From Winslowiella arboricola (GTDB taxonomy: Bacteria; Pseudomonadota; Gammaproteobacteria; Enterobacterales; Enterobacteriaceae), in the NCBI RefSeq assembly GCF_025527015.1, contig NZ_JAODIM010000039.1, positions 310,001-374,000 on the forward strand: a stretch of DNA of 64,000 nucleotides. Direction: 5' to 3'. This document shows, in pieces, positions 53,060 to 63,622 of this stretch; within the stretch, counting starts at the first letter, position 1; every line of letters begins with the position of its first letter. The position numbers and the translations under genes were made by a program. Under the pieces are notes generated by a model. The model was not told the DNA's origin, did not search any database, and worked only from the letters and a program-made list of their open reading frames with translations.

Positions 53060-55567
53060 TCACTTCTGTTCGCCAGAGGAATCATCTTTGCTGTGCTTAT
53101 GCAGACGCTTCCATGCATGGCGCTTCAGCATCACGTAAGCACTGCCACCGACAATAATCGAAAGCAGCAACGCGCACAGCGCCAGCAGCACCGAGTGCTG
53201 GTTGGCATACCACACAATCATCATGTACCACGGCATCTGACCGCTCGGGAACTGCGGTCCGACGCGGAAACTGCGAATACCGTTCTCATCGGTAATAATC
53301 GCTGTATCGCCACGGATACCGGCGTTAATACGCGGGGAGTTCAGGTCATTATGCAAACTCAGCAACTGCTGATCGCTGCTGGCAATGGTCATCACTACCA
53401 GATGATCCTCACTCCACGGCGAGCGATAGCTGACAAAACCACGCCAGGATTCGTTCGAGGAGAAGTAGCGATCCGCATCCAGCGGCTTGCGATACCAGTC
53501 ACCGGTCAGCCAGCTACGCAGGTTGTCGAGGGTGGTCGGCGCCTTCACGCCAAAAGTATGCGTGGTGGTGTCATACGGTGAATTCACCAGCATCGCCTGA
53601 TTAAACGCGCTTTGTCCCATGGTTGAGATCGCCAGCACATCGCTGTTCTTCAGACGCTCAAGACTAGAACCGCCAGCAGGAATGCCAAACATCACGCTGT
53701 TATGGTCCAGCGTGACGCCAGTAGCGTTACCAGCGCGTCCGGCCATATCCAGCAGGGCGCTAATTTCGGCGTCACTCGGCTTCTCCGGCATCATCAGCAC
53801 GGTTTGCGAGAAATCCGCCATCCGTGAGAACGGGAAGGAAGCACCGACAAAATAAGAGAGGTTCGGCAACAAGGTAAAGTGACGGGTGTTGCTCAGATCG
53901 ATCGAAGAGTTATCTTCGATACGGCTCTTAATATTGTTGTTCAGCAGCACGCTACATGGCGCATCGGCTTTCGGCTTAATATTGAAATAGAGTTGCAGCT
54001 GGTTGTCGCCATAGATCAGATACGGCTCCAGTTTCAGTGCATAGCTCTCCTGACGCGCATCGCCGCCCAGACGGTGCCAGATATTTTCCAGCAGGCCGAC
54101 TTTATTGACCGTCAGATTACGCAGGAAGGTGCCGTTCAGCGTCACGTTAAGCGATGAGTTGTTTTCATCAATCCAGCCTTCGGCCGGGAAACGGTAGTTT
54201 AGCTGTACCGGAATCGAGTCACCGTCCCACAGGAACAGGTCAGGCGCAGCGCGGAAGTTAACCCGCAGCGCATCATGCCAGATGCCGTTAGTGGTCAGAC
54301 TCTGATCTTTACGCAGCAGCTCCGCAAGACGGACGGGTCGATCGGTATTAATCCAGCGCGGCGCGTCATAAGGTTTACGCACCGGAATGGTTTGCGCCGT
54401 CACATTCAGCGTCGAGGCGTCCTGCATCAGCGGCGCTTTAATTAAGCGATACGCCGCCTGCCGCAGCTGATCTTCATCCTTACCGATCACCAGCATCAGT
54501 TTATAGGTTGGGTTATCCGGGTTATCCACCAGTTGCAGCGTCGGTCCGTTAACCACCGGCAACGTCAGATTGCCAATTTTCTCGCCTGGCTGGCCATACA
54601 CAATGCCGTTTTTCTCCGGCAGCTGATTGCGCAGCACCGGGAAAGTGGCTCCGCGATAGTCCGCCTGAATGCCCATCCACGAAGAGACCATTGCCGCGGC
54701 GGTGATCTGCCCCGGCGTGACCGTCGACGGGAACACCATGGTGACGTTGGCACCAGTCATCTGTAGCGGATCGATAAACGGCCGCGGGAAGTTACGCATG
54801 CTGGTGCCAGTATTCAGCTGCTGACCTTCCAGTGACAGACGGGTCTGCGGCAGAATCACCACCTGATACTGTTCAGCACTATCACGCTCACACAGCAGCT
54901 GATCGGCATCGTTAATTTTGAAACTCAGGTTGTTGCTCGATACCACCATCGCCGCCGGAATATCCAGCTGATAGGTGGCGGTATCGCTATCTGAAGCGTT
55001 CAGCGGCAGGGTGCCCAACGGCTGACCATTCAGCATCAGCTGGATGGACGTATTACGTGCCGCCAGCGCCGGAGAAACCCGCAGCGCAAGATCGAGGCGC
55101 GCATTGGTAATCACCTGATCGGTTGGCAGGGTAAACACAATGCCGGATTGCAGCTGGCCGCCGCTCAGCATTACGCCGTTCTGCTGGCCCATCTGCGCCA
55201 CCGTAACGCTGCTGGAAATCGGATGGAACGCCATTACCGGCGCATCGCTGGCTACCGGCGGCTGCATCAGACCTGGCGCAGCATCGGCCGCAACGCTTTC
55301 ACCCCCTTCGATCTCTGCCGGTGGTTCTTCGCTAATCGGTTCCTGTGGCTGGCTGTTATCCGCAGGTGCGCTCTCTGGCGCATAAGGCGTCGCGCCGGCG
55401 GTGGACCGCAGGCTGTTCTCTGCAGCACCGACATCGGACGGGGCAGGCAGTTGTGATAACGCAGCGCTATCCTGAGTCACACTCTGATCTGCCGCTAATG
55501 CGCCACCCAGAGTCACGCTGCCGCTGATTAACGTGGCCAGCATTGTCCTTAAAAACAGTTGCTTCAT
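53060..55567 (-). CDS. bcsB: BcsB, periplasmic cellulose synthase subunit (second locus)
   Basis: The 835-aa protein has a signal peptide (residues 1-25), a Pro/Glu/Ala-rich linker of about 80 residues not seen in the other BcsB, the carbohydrate-binding and flavodoxin-like repeats (ARLDLALRVSPALAARNTSI-type strand, PTLQLVDNPDNPTYKLMLVI) and a C-terminal anchor (SVLLALCALLLSIIVGGSAY). It overlaps bcsA by 4 bp. It should pair with the BcsA of the same operon. Confidence 0.95.
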   Translation of the reverse strand: MKQLFLRTMLATLISGSVTLGGALAADQSVTQDSAALSQLPAPSDVGAAENSLRSTAGATPYAPESAPADNSQPQEPISEEPPAEIEGGESVAADAAPGLMQPPVASDAPVMAFHPISSSVTVAQMGQQNGVMLSGGQLQSGIVFTLPTDQVITNARLDLALRVSPALAARNTSIQLMLNGQPLGTLPLNASDSDTATYQLDIPAAMVVSSNNLSFKINDADQLLCERDSAEQYQVVILPQTRLSLEGQQLNTGTSMRNFPRPFIDPLQMTGANVTMVFPSTVTPGQITAAAMVSSWMGIQADYRGATFPVLRNQLPEKNGIVYGQPGEKIGNLTLPVVNGPTLQLVDNPDNPTYKLMLVIGKDEDQLRQAAYRLIKAPLMQDASTLNVTAQTIPVRKPYDAPRWINTDRPVRLAELLRKDQSLTTNGIWHDALRVNFRAAPDLFLWDGDSIPVQLNYRFPAEGWIDENNSSLNVTLNGTFLRNLTVNKVGLLENIWHRLGGDARQESYALKLEPYLIYGDNQLQLYFNIKPKADAPCSVLLNNNIKSRIEDNSSIDLSNTRHFTLLPNLSYFVGASFPFSRMADFSQTVLMMPEKPSDAEISALLDMAGRAGNATGVTLDHNSVMFGIPAGGSSLERLKNSDVLAISTMGQSAFNQAMLVNSPYDTTTHTFGVKAPTTLDNLRSWLTGDWYRKPLDADRYFSSNESWRGFVSYRSPWSEDHLVVMTIASSDQQLLSLHNDLNSPRINAGIRGDTAIITDENGIRSFRVGPQFPSGQMPWYMMIVWYANQHSVLLALCALLLSIIVGGSAYVMLKRHAWKRLHKHSKDDSSGEQK

Positions 55568-57672
55568 GCTGCGTTATCCTCTTGCACCTGAGCCGCTTCT
55601 TTTCTGGCCCGGCGTTTATTGCGCCGATCCTGCCAGGTGAGCCAGAACAGCTCAAATACGGTGCGGATAATGGTTAACAGCGAGCGGAAAGGATTATCCG
55701 GCTTATGCTCTGGCTGAATCCAGGCATCAGCACGCGCCAGCACCACGCGGACTAACTCACGACGGCGTGATAACGGCATTTCATCAAACTGCATACGGAT
55801 CACGCCATCACTGTAACCGATGGTTTTCACCGGAATACTGATGGTGCCGGAGTGCAGCAGCACATCGATCTCTTCGATTTCATCGGTCTCATGGCGATTA
55901 TCCGGTGCATTGATCTGTGCGCCACCCATCGACAGGTCGACAGTGGTGCTGCGCGAGGAGATGCCGCTGGCATAGTGAATAATCACCGGAATCTGCACTT
56001 CGATACGGATGGTTTTGCGCGTCTGGCGGGTTTCACGCGCCACGGCAATCGCCGCCATCAGGATGATCAGGCTGAATATCGCCCAGCCGACGTTCAGCGA
56101 GATAACATAAGGATCGACGCCGAAATAGTCATGGAACACCGCGCGAATCACACCGGCCATCACACCAATAAATAACAGGGCGGCGGTGATCACATGCGGG
56201 CGCACAATATTAAAGTCGAAGAAGCCGACATCCAGCAGGCCGCCTTTATCGGTGACGTTAAATTTGCCGTGCTTAGGTGAAATCATGGTCAGCAGCGTCG
56301 GGATCACCAGATGGAATGCCATCACCGTTTCGTAAATTTCACCCCAGAAGGTGTAACGGAAGCGGCCATTCATGCGGGAGTTGACGTACAGTGACATCAC
56401 CAGGTGCGGCAATACATAGGCAAAAATCAGCGACGCTGACGAGTGAATAATATTCAGGTTAAACAGCAGATACGCCAGCGGCGCGGTCAGGAACACCACA
56501 CGCGGCAGGCCAAACTGGAAGTGCAGCATGGCGTTGAGATAACACAGACGCTGCTGCCACTTCAGGCCACGACCCAGTAACGGGTTGTCGACACGGAAAA
56601 TCTGCGTCATACCGCGCGCCCAGCGGGTACGCTGCACAATATGCAGACCCAGACGCTCGGTAGCCAGTCCCGCCGCCAGTGGAATCGACAGAAACGCTGA
56701 ACCCCAACCCAGACGCTGCATCTTCAGGGCGGTGTGCGCATCTTCCGTCACGGTTTCAACCGCAAAGCCGCCAATCTCTTCCAGCGCTGAACGGCGAATC
56801 ACCGCACAGGAGCCGCAGAAGAAGGTGGCGTTCCAGTTATCATTACCCTGCTGCACCGGACCGTAGAACAGCGCCCCTTCATTCGGGATATTACGCGCCG
56901 CGCGCAGGTTACGCTCAAACGGATCCGGCGAGTAGAAATAGTGTGGTGTCTGCAACAGCGCCAGTTTCGGATCGGTCAGGAATGGCCCGACGGTAGCCTG
57001 CAGGAAAGTACGGGTCGCCACGTGATCACAGTCAAAGACGCAAATCAGCTCGCCTTTGGTGATTTTCATGGCGTGGTTCAGGTTACCGGCTTTCGCATGG
57101 GAGTTATCTTCGCGGGTGATATATCCCACGCCGACATCGGCGGCGAATACCGCAAACTCACTACGTTTGCCGTCATCCAGCAGATAGATTTTCAGCTTAT
57201 CGCGCGGATAGTCGATACACTGGGCGGCCAGCACGGTATCGCGCACCACATCGAGGCTTTCATTATACGACGGCACGTAAATATCGACCGTTGGCCACAG
57301 GCTAATATCATCCGGCAACGGCTCAATGGTCCGCTTTAATGGCCAGGTGGTTTGCAGGAATCCGAGGATCAAAATCAGCCAGACATACAGCTCGGCAATA
57401 AATAATCCAATCCCGAGGATCGCTTCAACTTCAGAATTGAAGTGCAGTGTTTCGGTAGCACGCCAGTAAATATAGCGGGTGGACATTAATGCCGAAAGAA
57501 TCACCATCACAATTGAGACCTGCTTACTTTTACTCAGCCCGAGTAAAAACAGGATGGCAATGCTTATTAAGCCAAAAATATATTGTTTTTGACCGTCCAT
57601 TGGCGTGATAACAATCACGGCGGCAACTGGAAATAACACCAGCAGCAGCAGGTAAAACAGCGCTTTATTCAT
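55564..57672 (-). CDS. bcsA: BcsA, cellulose synthase catalytic subunit (second locus)
   Basis: The 702-aa GT2 synthase is shorter than the other BcsA because it lacks the long N-terminal extension. Catalytic motifs are LLDDGKRS, FDCDHVA, VTEDAH and Q347RTRW351. The PilZ domain carries RKTIR and a canonical D579-L-S-M-G-G584, so c-di-GMP activation looks intact. It lies 92 bp after bcsQ and overlaps bcsB by 4 bp. Confidence 0.96.
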   Translation of the reverse strand: MNKALFYLLLLVLFPVAAVIVITPMDGQKQYIFGLISIAILFLLGLSKSKQVSIVMVILSALMSTRYIYWRATETLHFNSEVEAILGIGLFIAELYVWLILILGFLQTTWPLKRTIEPLPDDISLWPTVDIYVPSYNESLDVVRDTVLAAQCIDYPRDKLKIYLLDDGKRSEFAVFAADVGVGYITREDNSHAKAGNLNHAMKITKGELICVFDCDHVATRTFLQATVGPFLTDPKLALLQTPHYFYSPDPFERNLRAARNIPNEGALFYGPVQQGNDNWNATFFCGSCAVIRRSALEEIGGFAVETVTEDAHTALKMQRLGWGSAFLSIPLAAGLATERLGLHIVQRTRWARGMTQIFRVDNPLLGRGLKWQQRLCYLNAMLHFQFGLPRVVFLTAPLAYLLFNLNIIHSSASLIFAYVLPHLVMSLYVNSRMNGRFRYTFWGEIYETVMAFHLVIPTLLTMISPKHGKFNVTDKGGLLDVGFFDFNIVRPHVITAALLFIGVMAGVIRAVFHDYFGVDPYVISLNVGWAIFSLIILMAAIAVARETRQTRKTIRIEVQIPVIIHYASGISSRSTTVDLSMGGAQINAPDNRHETDEIEEIDVLLHSGTISIPVKTIGYSDGVIRMQFDEMPLSRRRELVRVVLARADAWIQPEHKPDNPFRSLLTIIRTVFELFWLTWQDRRNKRRARKEAAQVQEDNAA

Positions 57673-57764
57673 GAAGCATCCTGAGAACAGGGATTAATCG
57701 TTATTGCTCAGCAATGAGCTATTGTGAACCCACAGTGGGGCGCGGCGTCCATGCCTTATTGGCG

Positions 57765-58562
57765 TTAAAGCGAGCGTAATGTGGCGTGAACTGTGCCATC
57801 GCCCACTTTGATATCCAGTAATCCGGCCAGACGTTTACTGACCAGCTCGATATCAAAGGCAGCAGCAGATACCGGGCTAAAATCGAAAATAGAGCGTTGT
57901 GAGGCATTGGCTTCCGCCACACTCTCATCACGGTGCACCACACCGAGTAATTTCTCACCCAGCCGTTGCTGCATAAAAGCAGTGACATCACGGCTGATAT
58001 TACGGCGCGCATCACTCTGATTGAGAATAAAATAGTGACCGGCTTTGTCATTGAGAGCGCTACCAATAAGTCGCTCATTCTCAATTTGTGGCAGCAGTGA
58101 CAGCGAAGCGGTATCCGCCAGCATCACCACCAGATGAAGATCCGCCAGCGCTTTCATCGCTTTTAATGCCGGACCTGGGCCTGGCGGGAAATCGGCAATA
58201 ATCACCAGGCCAGGATAGTTAAGCACCGTATCCAGCCCGCGACGCAGGAAAAGCGGGTCGTTCGCCAGATTATTTTCAAAGGCGACACGCTCATCTTCAC
58301 TGACATCACCATACGGCATCACAAAAATATTGCCGCCGGTGGTCAGAATTGACGCACTCCAGTCGGAATTTTCTGCGGACTTAGCGACAAAACCACGGCC
58401 GTCGGCCAGCGGCACGCCAAAGTGCAGACGCAAGGCATTTTGCACATCAAAATCCACCACCAGCACCTTACTGCCGCCACGCGCCAGCGCAAAAGCAAGG
58501 TTAGCCGCCATGGTAGTTTTACCGACGCCACCTTTAGGGGAACACACGCAAACTAACGGCAT
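57765..58562 (-). CDS. bcsQ: BcsQ, MinD/ParA-like ATPase (second locus)
   Basis: The 265-aa ATPase has a canonical deviant Walker A (SPKGGVGKTTMAANLAFALA, residues 8-27) and KVLVVDFDVQNAL. Unlike the BcsQ at 41864 it keeps both lysines, so it should be an active ATPase. It overlaps bcsO by 10 bp and is followed by a 92-bp gap before bcsA with only a short GCTC/GAGC hairpin. Confidence 0.93.
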   Translation of the reverse strand: MPLVCVCSPKGGVGKTTMAANLAFALARGGSKVLVVDFDVQNALRLHFGVPLADGRGFVAKSAENSDWSASILTTGGNIFVMPYGDVSEDERVAFENNLANDPLFLRRGLDTVLNYPGLVIIADFPPGPGPALKAMKALADLHLVVMLADTASLSLLPQIENERLIGSALNDKAGHYFILNQSDARRNISRDVTAFMQQRLGEKLLGVVHRDESVAEANASQRSIFDFSPVSAAAFDIELVSKRLAGLLDIKVGDGTVHATLRSL

Positions 58563-59227
58563 AAGGCAATTTTCTCTAGCAAAGGTTTTAACAACGATTC
58601 TTTGGTCACGCTGACAGCAGGGCCAGTATGACGCGCATTAAACAGCTGTTTGTAGCGTAGTGCATTTTCAGCCTGAGCGGGCGCTGATGCTGCGGGCGCA
58701 GCAGAAACCGCAGCGGTAAAAGCGGCGCCAGCTTGCTGTATCAGTGGTACTGCCGCAGGCTGTGCGGCTACCTGTGGCGCAGGTTCAGGCGCAGCCATCG
58801 ACGACAGATCGGATCCCAGCGCCCCCAACGCCGGGAACGCTGTCGCTGCTGGTGCCTGGGTCTGTGGCGCTGCGACCTCGGGTTGTGGCTCGGCAGCGAC
58901 CGCCGCAGGCTTCAACGTTGCCGCAATGCTGTCAAACAGCGTACCGCCCTGGCTGCCCACCGATGGCGCAGCCACAAATGATTTCACCACCTGATGAGGC
59001 GACTTATCAGTTGAAAACTGGTCTTTAGCGACCGGCTGCGGCTGAATCACATCAATACTCTGACCACGATCCAGCGCAGAGCTGCTGTTATTGTCATTGA
59101 GTAATTGCTTGATAATCGCCCAATTTGTCGTATCAGACTCAAGGGTTTGCTCAGACATGTCCTTGAATTTGATATTATTTGTTTGGGTTTTTTCTTTGAA
59201 GCGCTGCAGATCATCATAACTTTTCAT
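58553..59227 (-). CDS. bcsO: BcsO, Ala/Pro-rich protein of the bcs operon
   Basis: The 224-aa protein starts with a conserved MKSYDDLQRFKEKT segment and NWAIIKQLL near residue 52, then has about 110 residues rich in Ala, Pro, Gln and Val (low complexity, probably disordered), and ends with a charged segment LRYKQLFNARHTGP. No catalytic motif or membrane segment is present. The N-terminal motif and position (first in bcsO-Q-A-B-C-D-Z) match the BcsO family; its precise role in cellulose synthesis is not well known. Proline-rich BcsO/BcsH-type proteins may scaffold synthase clusters; that is inference. Confidence 0.88.
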   Translation of the reverse strand: MKSYDDLQRFKEKTQTNNIKFKDMSEQTLESDTTNWAIIKQLLNDNNSSSALDRGQSIDVIQPQPVAKDQFSTDKSPHQVVKSFVAAPSVGSQGGTLFDSIAATLKPAAVAAEPQPEVAAPQTQAPAATAFPALGALGSDLSSMAAPEPAPQVAAQPAAVPLIQQAGAAFTAAVSAAPAASAPAQAENALRYKQLFNARHTGPAVSVTKESLLKPLLEKIALCR

Positions 59228-59549
59228 ATGATTTCAACTGAATTCGTTAGGGGGTGAATTTCGCAAAATATAGCACACAACTTTTCGCCAGGTGAGAATA
59301 TTCTTAATATTAAGGGTCCTGCGCCATCATGATTTTTAATCTACAGGATTTATTATTTATCGATAATTACGAAGGTTATTTATTGTGGGCGTGACTATCA
59401 GATGGGTTAAATTAATAAGCTGCCATCGCTTTGACTGATAAAGCATAAAGGCCGGTTTAATTAAGCATGACTCAATGCAGGTATTTAAGTGAAATGGCAT
59501 AAAATAAAGGCCGGTTTTCACCGGCCTGTTAACGCGTTTGATTCTGCGT
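59228..59549. other. Intergenic region dppF-bcsO
   Basis: A 322-bp AT-rich region upstream of bcsO on the minus strand. It contains the dppF terminator (59501-59527) and a perfect 12-bp palindrome CTTAATATTAAG (59303-59314) about 75 bp before bcsO, a possible operator. The operon promoter must lie here; I cannot assign its boxes with confidence. Confidence 0.5.
59501..59527 (-). terminator. Intrinsic terminator of the dpp operon
   Basis: The minus strand has AGGCCGGT-gaaa-ACCGGCCT followed by TTATTTTA, 23 bp after the dppF stop. Confidence 0.9.
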
Positions 59550-60557
59550 TTATCCTGCGTTTTGCTGCTCATCCTGATCGACCGCAAAACAGGCCACCTG
59601 CTGCTCACCATGTTGTTTCAGCTGCGGTTGCAATTGCGTGCAGGTACCGAAACGGCGGTGACAACGGGCGTTAAAAGCACAGCCCGGCGGCGGGTTGAGC
59701 GGGCTTGGCAGCTCTCCCGTCAGCTTGATGCGTTGACGACGGTCATCAGGATTCAGGCGTGGTGTGGCTGACAACAGCGCCTGAGTATAAGGGTGGCGCG
59801 GATTAGCAAATATCGCCTCTTTACTGCCTTTTTCTACACAGCGACCCAGGTACATCACCATCACTTCATCAGCGATATGTTCAACTACCGATAAGTCGTG
59901 CGAAATAAACACATAAGACAGCCCCAAATCCTGCTGCAAATCCATCATCAGGTTTAATACTTGCGCCCGAACCGAAACGTCGAGGGCGGAAACCGGCTCA
60001 TCGGCGATCAGCACATCCGGATCGAGCATCAGACCACGCGCAATGGCGATACGCTGACGCTGACCACCGGAAAACATATGCGGATAGCGATCGTAATGCT
60101 CAGTTTTCAGACCTACTTTCGCCATCATCTCCAGCGCTTTTTCCCGGCGCTCGGCTTTGCTTAGCGAAGTATTGATTACCAGTGGCTCTTCCAGAATATG
60201 GCTGACCTTTTTACGCGGATTCAATGAGCCATATGGATTCTGAAACACAATCTGGATTTTCTGCCGGCGTAATTTCTGTGCCTGTGGATCGTGTTTTAAC
60301 AGATCCTGGCCGTGCCAGTAGAGCTGGCCACTGGTTGGCGTCTCAATCATGGTCAGCAGACGACCCAGCGTCGATTTACCACAACCAGACTCACCGACCA
60401 CCGCCAGCGTTTTGCCGCGTTCCAGATTAAAGGAGACGCCATCCAGCGCCTTCACCAGCCGCTCCTGACCAAACAGGCCTTTTTTCATCGGATAGTGCTT
60501 TTTCAGGTCAATAGCCTGCAGCAGATAGTGCTGTTCCAGCGTTTTTTCATCACTCAT
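59550..60557 (-). CDS. dppF: DppF, dipeptide ABC transporter ATPase
   Basis: The 335-aa ABC ATPase has Walker [15 protein letters not shown], the [15 protein letters not shown] signature and Walker [13 protein letters not shown], plus the C-terminal oligopeptide/dipeptide extension with the cysteine cluster [16 protein letters not shown]. coli DppF is 334 aa. ATG at 60557 begins [20 protein letters not shown] and overlaps dppD by 8 bp; a longer frame upstream is not family-like. With DppD it powers import of di- and tripeptides and haem precursors. Confidence 0.97.
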   Translation of the reverse strand: MSDEKTLEQHYLLQAIDLKKHYPMKKGLFGQERLVKALDGVSFNLERGKTLAVVGESGCGKSTLGRLLTMIETPTSGQLYWHGQDLLKHDPQAQKLRRQKIQIVFQNPYGSLNPRKKVSHILEEPLVINTSLSKAERREKALEMMAKVGLKTEHYDRYPHMFSGGQRQRIAIARGLMLDPDVLIADEPVSALDVSVRAQVLNLMMDLQQDLGLSYVFISHDLSVVEHIADEVMVMYLGRCVEKGSKEAIFANPRHPYTQALLSATPRLNPDDRRQRIKLTGELPSPLNPPPGCAFNARCHRRFGTCTQLQPQLKQHGEQQVACFAVDQDEQQNAG

Positions 60558-61533
60558 AAGTTGGTCTCCCGGCATCATCCAGAGGGAAATGACATTTGGA
60601 CTGACGCCCCGGAATATCACGTAATTCAGGTTCTTCACTGCGGCAGCGATCGGTGACATACGGGCAGCGTGGGTTCAGCAAACAGCCATTCGGGCGGTCA
60701 TATTTACCCGGCACCACACCCGGTAGTGACGCCAGACGCGCTTTATCGGCGGCAAACTCCGGTAATGCGCGCAGCAGCGCCTGGGTATACGGATGGCGCG
60801 GCGCGCGGAAAATATCCACCGCTTTACCGGTTTCCACCACCTGCCCGGCGTACATCACAATAATGTGCTGCGCCGCTTCCGCCACCAGCGCCAGATCGTG
60901 GGTAATCAGGATCAGCGCCATATTTTCCTGGCGCTGCAGATCGAGCAGCAGTTCAATAATCTGCGCCTGAATGGTCACATCCAGCGCCGTAGTCGGTTCA
61001 TCAGCAATCAGTAATTTCGGCCGACAGGCGATCGCCATGGCGATCATCACGCGCTGACTCATCCCACCGGAGAGCTGATGCGGATAAACATCCAGACGCG
61101 ACGCGGGATCGGGGATACCGACCTGCTCCAGCAGATCAATCGCCCGCTGGCGGCGCGTACGGCGATTACCGCCCTGATGCACCTTAATCGCTTCCATAAT
61201 CTGGAAACCGACGGTGTAGCACGGGTTCAGGCTGGTCATCGGATCCTGGAAAATCATCGCCACTTCCGAGCCCACCAGCTGGCGGCGCTCTTTTTCGGAG
61301 ATTTTTTTCAGATCACGCTGGTTAAATTCCAGTTTATCGGCGGTGACGCGACCGGGATAATCAATCAGTCCCATAATCGCCAGTGAGCTAACCGACTTGC
61401 CGGAACCAGACTCGCCGACAATACCGACCACCTGCCCCTGCTCAACCTGATAGCTGATGCGATCAACCGCACGGAACGGAGCTTTTTCGTCGCCGAAATG
61501 CACCGATAGTTTTTCTATATTCAGTAATGCCAT
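60550..61533 (-). CDS. dppD: DppD, dipeptide ABC transporter ATPase
   Basis: The 327-aa ABC ATPase (E. coli 327 aa) has Walker [15 protein letters not shown], signature [15 protein letters not shown], Walker [13 protein letters not shown] and the C-terminal cysteine motif [13 protein letters not shown]. It lies 12 bp after dppC. Confidence 0.97.
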   Translation of the reverse strand: MALLNIEKLSVHFGDEKAPFRAVDRISYQVEQGQVVGIVGESGSGKSVSSLAIMGLIDYPGRVTADKLEFNQRDLKKISEKERRQLVGSEVAMIFQDPMTSLNPCYTVGFQIMEAIKVHQGGNRRTRRQRAIDLLEQVGIPDPASRLDVYPHQLSGGMSQRVMIAMAIACRPKLLIADEPTTALDVTIQAQIIELLLDLQRQENMALILITHDLALVAEAAQHIIVMYAGQVVETGKAVDIFRAPRHPYTQALLRALPEFAADKARLASLPGVVPGKYDRPNGCLLNPRCPYVTDRCRSEEPELRDIPGRQSKCHFPLDDAGRPTYE

Positions 61534-61545
61534 CTCGGTGCCTCT

Positions 61546-62448
61546 TTACTGCTTGAGTTTCGGGTCGAGGGCATCACGCAAGCCATCGCCCATCAGGTTA
61601 AATGCCAGAACCGTCAGCAGAATCGCGACACCAGGGAAGGTCACGACCCACCAGGCACTTTGCGCATACTGCAATACATCGGAGAGCATGGTGCCCCACT
61701 CCGGCGTTGGCGGTTGCGCGCCCATACCCAAGAAGCCCAACGCGGCCATATCAAGAATCGCGTTAGAGAAACCAAGCGAAGCCTGCACGATCAGCGGTGC
61801 CAGGCAGTTTGGCAAAATATTGACGAACATCTGTCGAATCGCACCAGCACCGGCCACCCGTGAAGCAGTGACGTAATCGCGATGCACTTCCACCAGCACC
61901 GCCGCGCGCGTTAAGCGGATATAATGCGGCAGGGCGACAAAGGTCAGGGCGATGGAAGCATTAACAATCGACGGGCCAAATATCGCTACCAGAACCAGCG
62001 CCAGCAGCAGGCTTGGCAACGCCAGCATAATATCCACCAGGCGCATAATCATGGCGTCAACCGTGCCGCCGACATAGCCAGCGATTAAGCCAAACACCAC
62101 GCCGAGGATCAGCGACAGTACCACCACCATACAGCCCACCAGCAGCGACAGGCGGGCGCCATACATCAGACGCGACAGCACATCGCGGCCCACATCATCG
62201 GTGCCGAACAGAAACTCCCAGCTGCCGCCTTCCTGCCAGACTGGCGGGCGCAACAGCGAATCGCGGAACTGCTCAGCAGGCGCATGTGGCGCCAGTACGC
62301 TGGCGAACACCGCGATTAAGATCATAATGACCACATACACCAGGCCGATCACGGCGCCTTTGTTACGTTTAAAGTAGTGCCAGAATTCCTGAATTGGGGT
62401 CATCGGCTTTGGTGCAGCAGTGATGCTGCTCGGATCAATTTGAGACAT
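61546..62448 (-). CDS. dppC: DppC, dipeptide transporter permease
   Basis: The 300-aa inner-membrane permease has about six helices and the EAA loop for contact with the ATPases (VAGAGAIRQMFVNILPNCLA). E. coli DppC is 300 aa. It follows dppB by 10 bp. Confidence 0.97.
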   Translation of the reverse strand: MSQIDPSSITAAPKPMTPIQEFWHYFKRNKGAVIGLVYVVIMILIAVFASVLAPHAPAEQFRDSLLRPPVWQEGGSWEFLFGTDDVGRDVLSRLMYGARLSLLVGCMVVVLSLILGVVFGLIAGYVGGTVDAMIMRLVDIMLALPSLLLALVLVAIFGPSIVNASIALTFVALPHYIRLTRAAVLVEVHRDYVTASRVAGAGAIRQMFVNILPNCLAPLIVQASLGFSNAILDMAALGFLGMGAQPPTPEWGTMLSDVLQYAQSAWWVVTFPGVAILLTVLAFNLMGDGLRDALDPKLKQ

Positions 62449-62458
62449 CCCGGCCCCC

Positions 62459-63478
62459 TTATTTTTTATGTCGGATACGTGGGTTAACCACGCCGTATAG
62501 CAGGTCGACCAGCAGGTTTACCAGGATAATCAAGGTAGCCACCAGCAGAACACCGCCCTGCACCACCGGATAGTCCCGACGCTGTAACGCATCGATTAAC
62601 CAGCGGCCCAGTCCCGGCCAGGAAAAGATAGTTTCGGTCAGGATCGCACCCGCCAGCAGCGTGCCGACTTGCAGACCAATCACCGTCACCACCGGTAACA
62701 TCGCGTTGCGCAGCGCATGCACCACAATCACCCTAAGGCGGGTCAGACCCTTGGCGCGCGCGGTACGGATATAATCCTCACCCAGCACTTCCAGCATTGA
62801 CGAGCGAGTCATACGCACAATTACCGCCAGCGGAATCGTGCCAAGCACCACCGCCGGCAGAATCATATGCATCAGCGCGTCTTTGAAATCGCCGGGTTCG
62901 CCCCAGAAGAAAGTGTCAATAATCATAAAACCGGTAAGTGGCATGGTATCGTCGAGGAAAACCGTATCGCCGATACGCCCGGAGACCGGCGTCAGGTTCA
63001 GTTGCACTGACACCAGCATGATCATCATCATGCCCCACCAGAAGATCGGCATTGAGTAACCGGTCAGGGCGATGCCCACTGCGGTGTGATCGAAAATCGA
63101 ACCGCGTTTTACCGCTGCCAGCACGCCGACCGGAATCCCTACCGCCACCGCAAACAGCATGGCGCAGATACCGAGTTCCAGCGTCGCTTTAAAGCGCGGA
63201 ACAAACTCATCCCATACCGGGATGCGGCTTTTCAGTGAAATACCCAGGTCGCCATGCATGACACCGTTGATGTAGGTGAGGTACTGCTTCCACATCGGCT
63301 GGTCCAGCCCCAGCTGGGCCAGTAATTGCGCATGACGTTCAGGAGAGATGCCACGTTCACCGGCCATAATCATTACCGGGTCGCCCGGTATCAGGTGAAC
63401 GAAAGCGAAAGTTAATAGGGTGATACCAATAAACGTTGGGATAACCAAACCCAAACGTCGGAGTATGAACTGCAACAT
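62459..63478 (-). CDS. dppB: DppB, dipeptide transporter permease
   Basis: The 339-aa permease (E. coli 339 aa) begins MLQFILRRLGLVIPTFIGIT, has six helices and an EAA loop (ARAKGLTRLRVIVVHALRNA). It is the first gene after a hairpin that separates it from dppA. Confidence 0.97.
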   Translation of the reverse strand: MLQFILRRLGLVIPTFIGITLLTFAFVHLIPGDPVMIMAGERGISPERHAQLLAQLGLDQPMWKQYLTYINGVMHGDLGISLKSRIPVWDEFVPRFKATLELGICAMLFAVAVGIPVGVLAAVKRGSIFDHTAVGIALTGYSMPIFWWGMMMIMLVSVQLNLTPVSGRIGDTVFLDDTMPLTGFMIIDTFFWGEPGDFKDALMHMILPAVVLGTIPLAVIVRMTRSSMLEVLGEDYIRTARAKGLTRLRVIVVHALRNAMLPVVTVIGLQVGTLLAGAILTETIFSWPGLGRWLIDALQRRDYPVVQGGVLLVATLIILVNLLVDLLYGVVNPRIRHKK

Positions 63479-63622
63479 AATCCGTATTCTCTGTAATCTC
63501 CCGCAGCCGTAACCGACGGGATTTATAATTGCTCACATCTGGCGAAACGCTGACCAGCGTTCACCGCGACACGCCTGATACCAGGTATCAAAGTGCCTTT
63601 ACCAGTTTATTCATCCGGGAAA

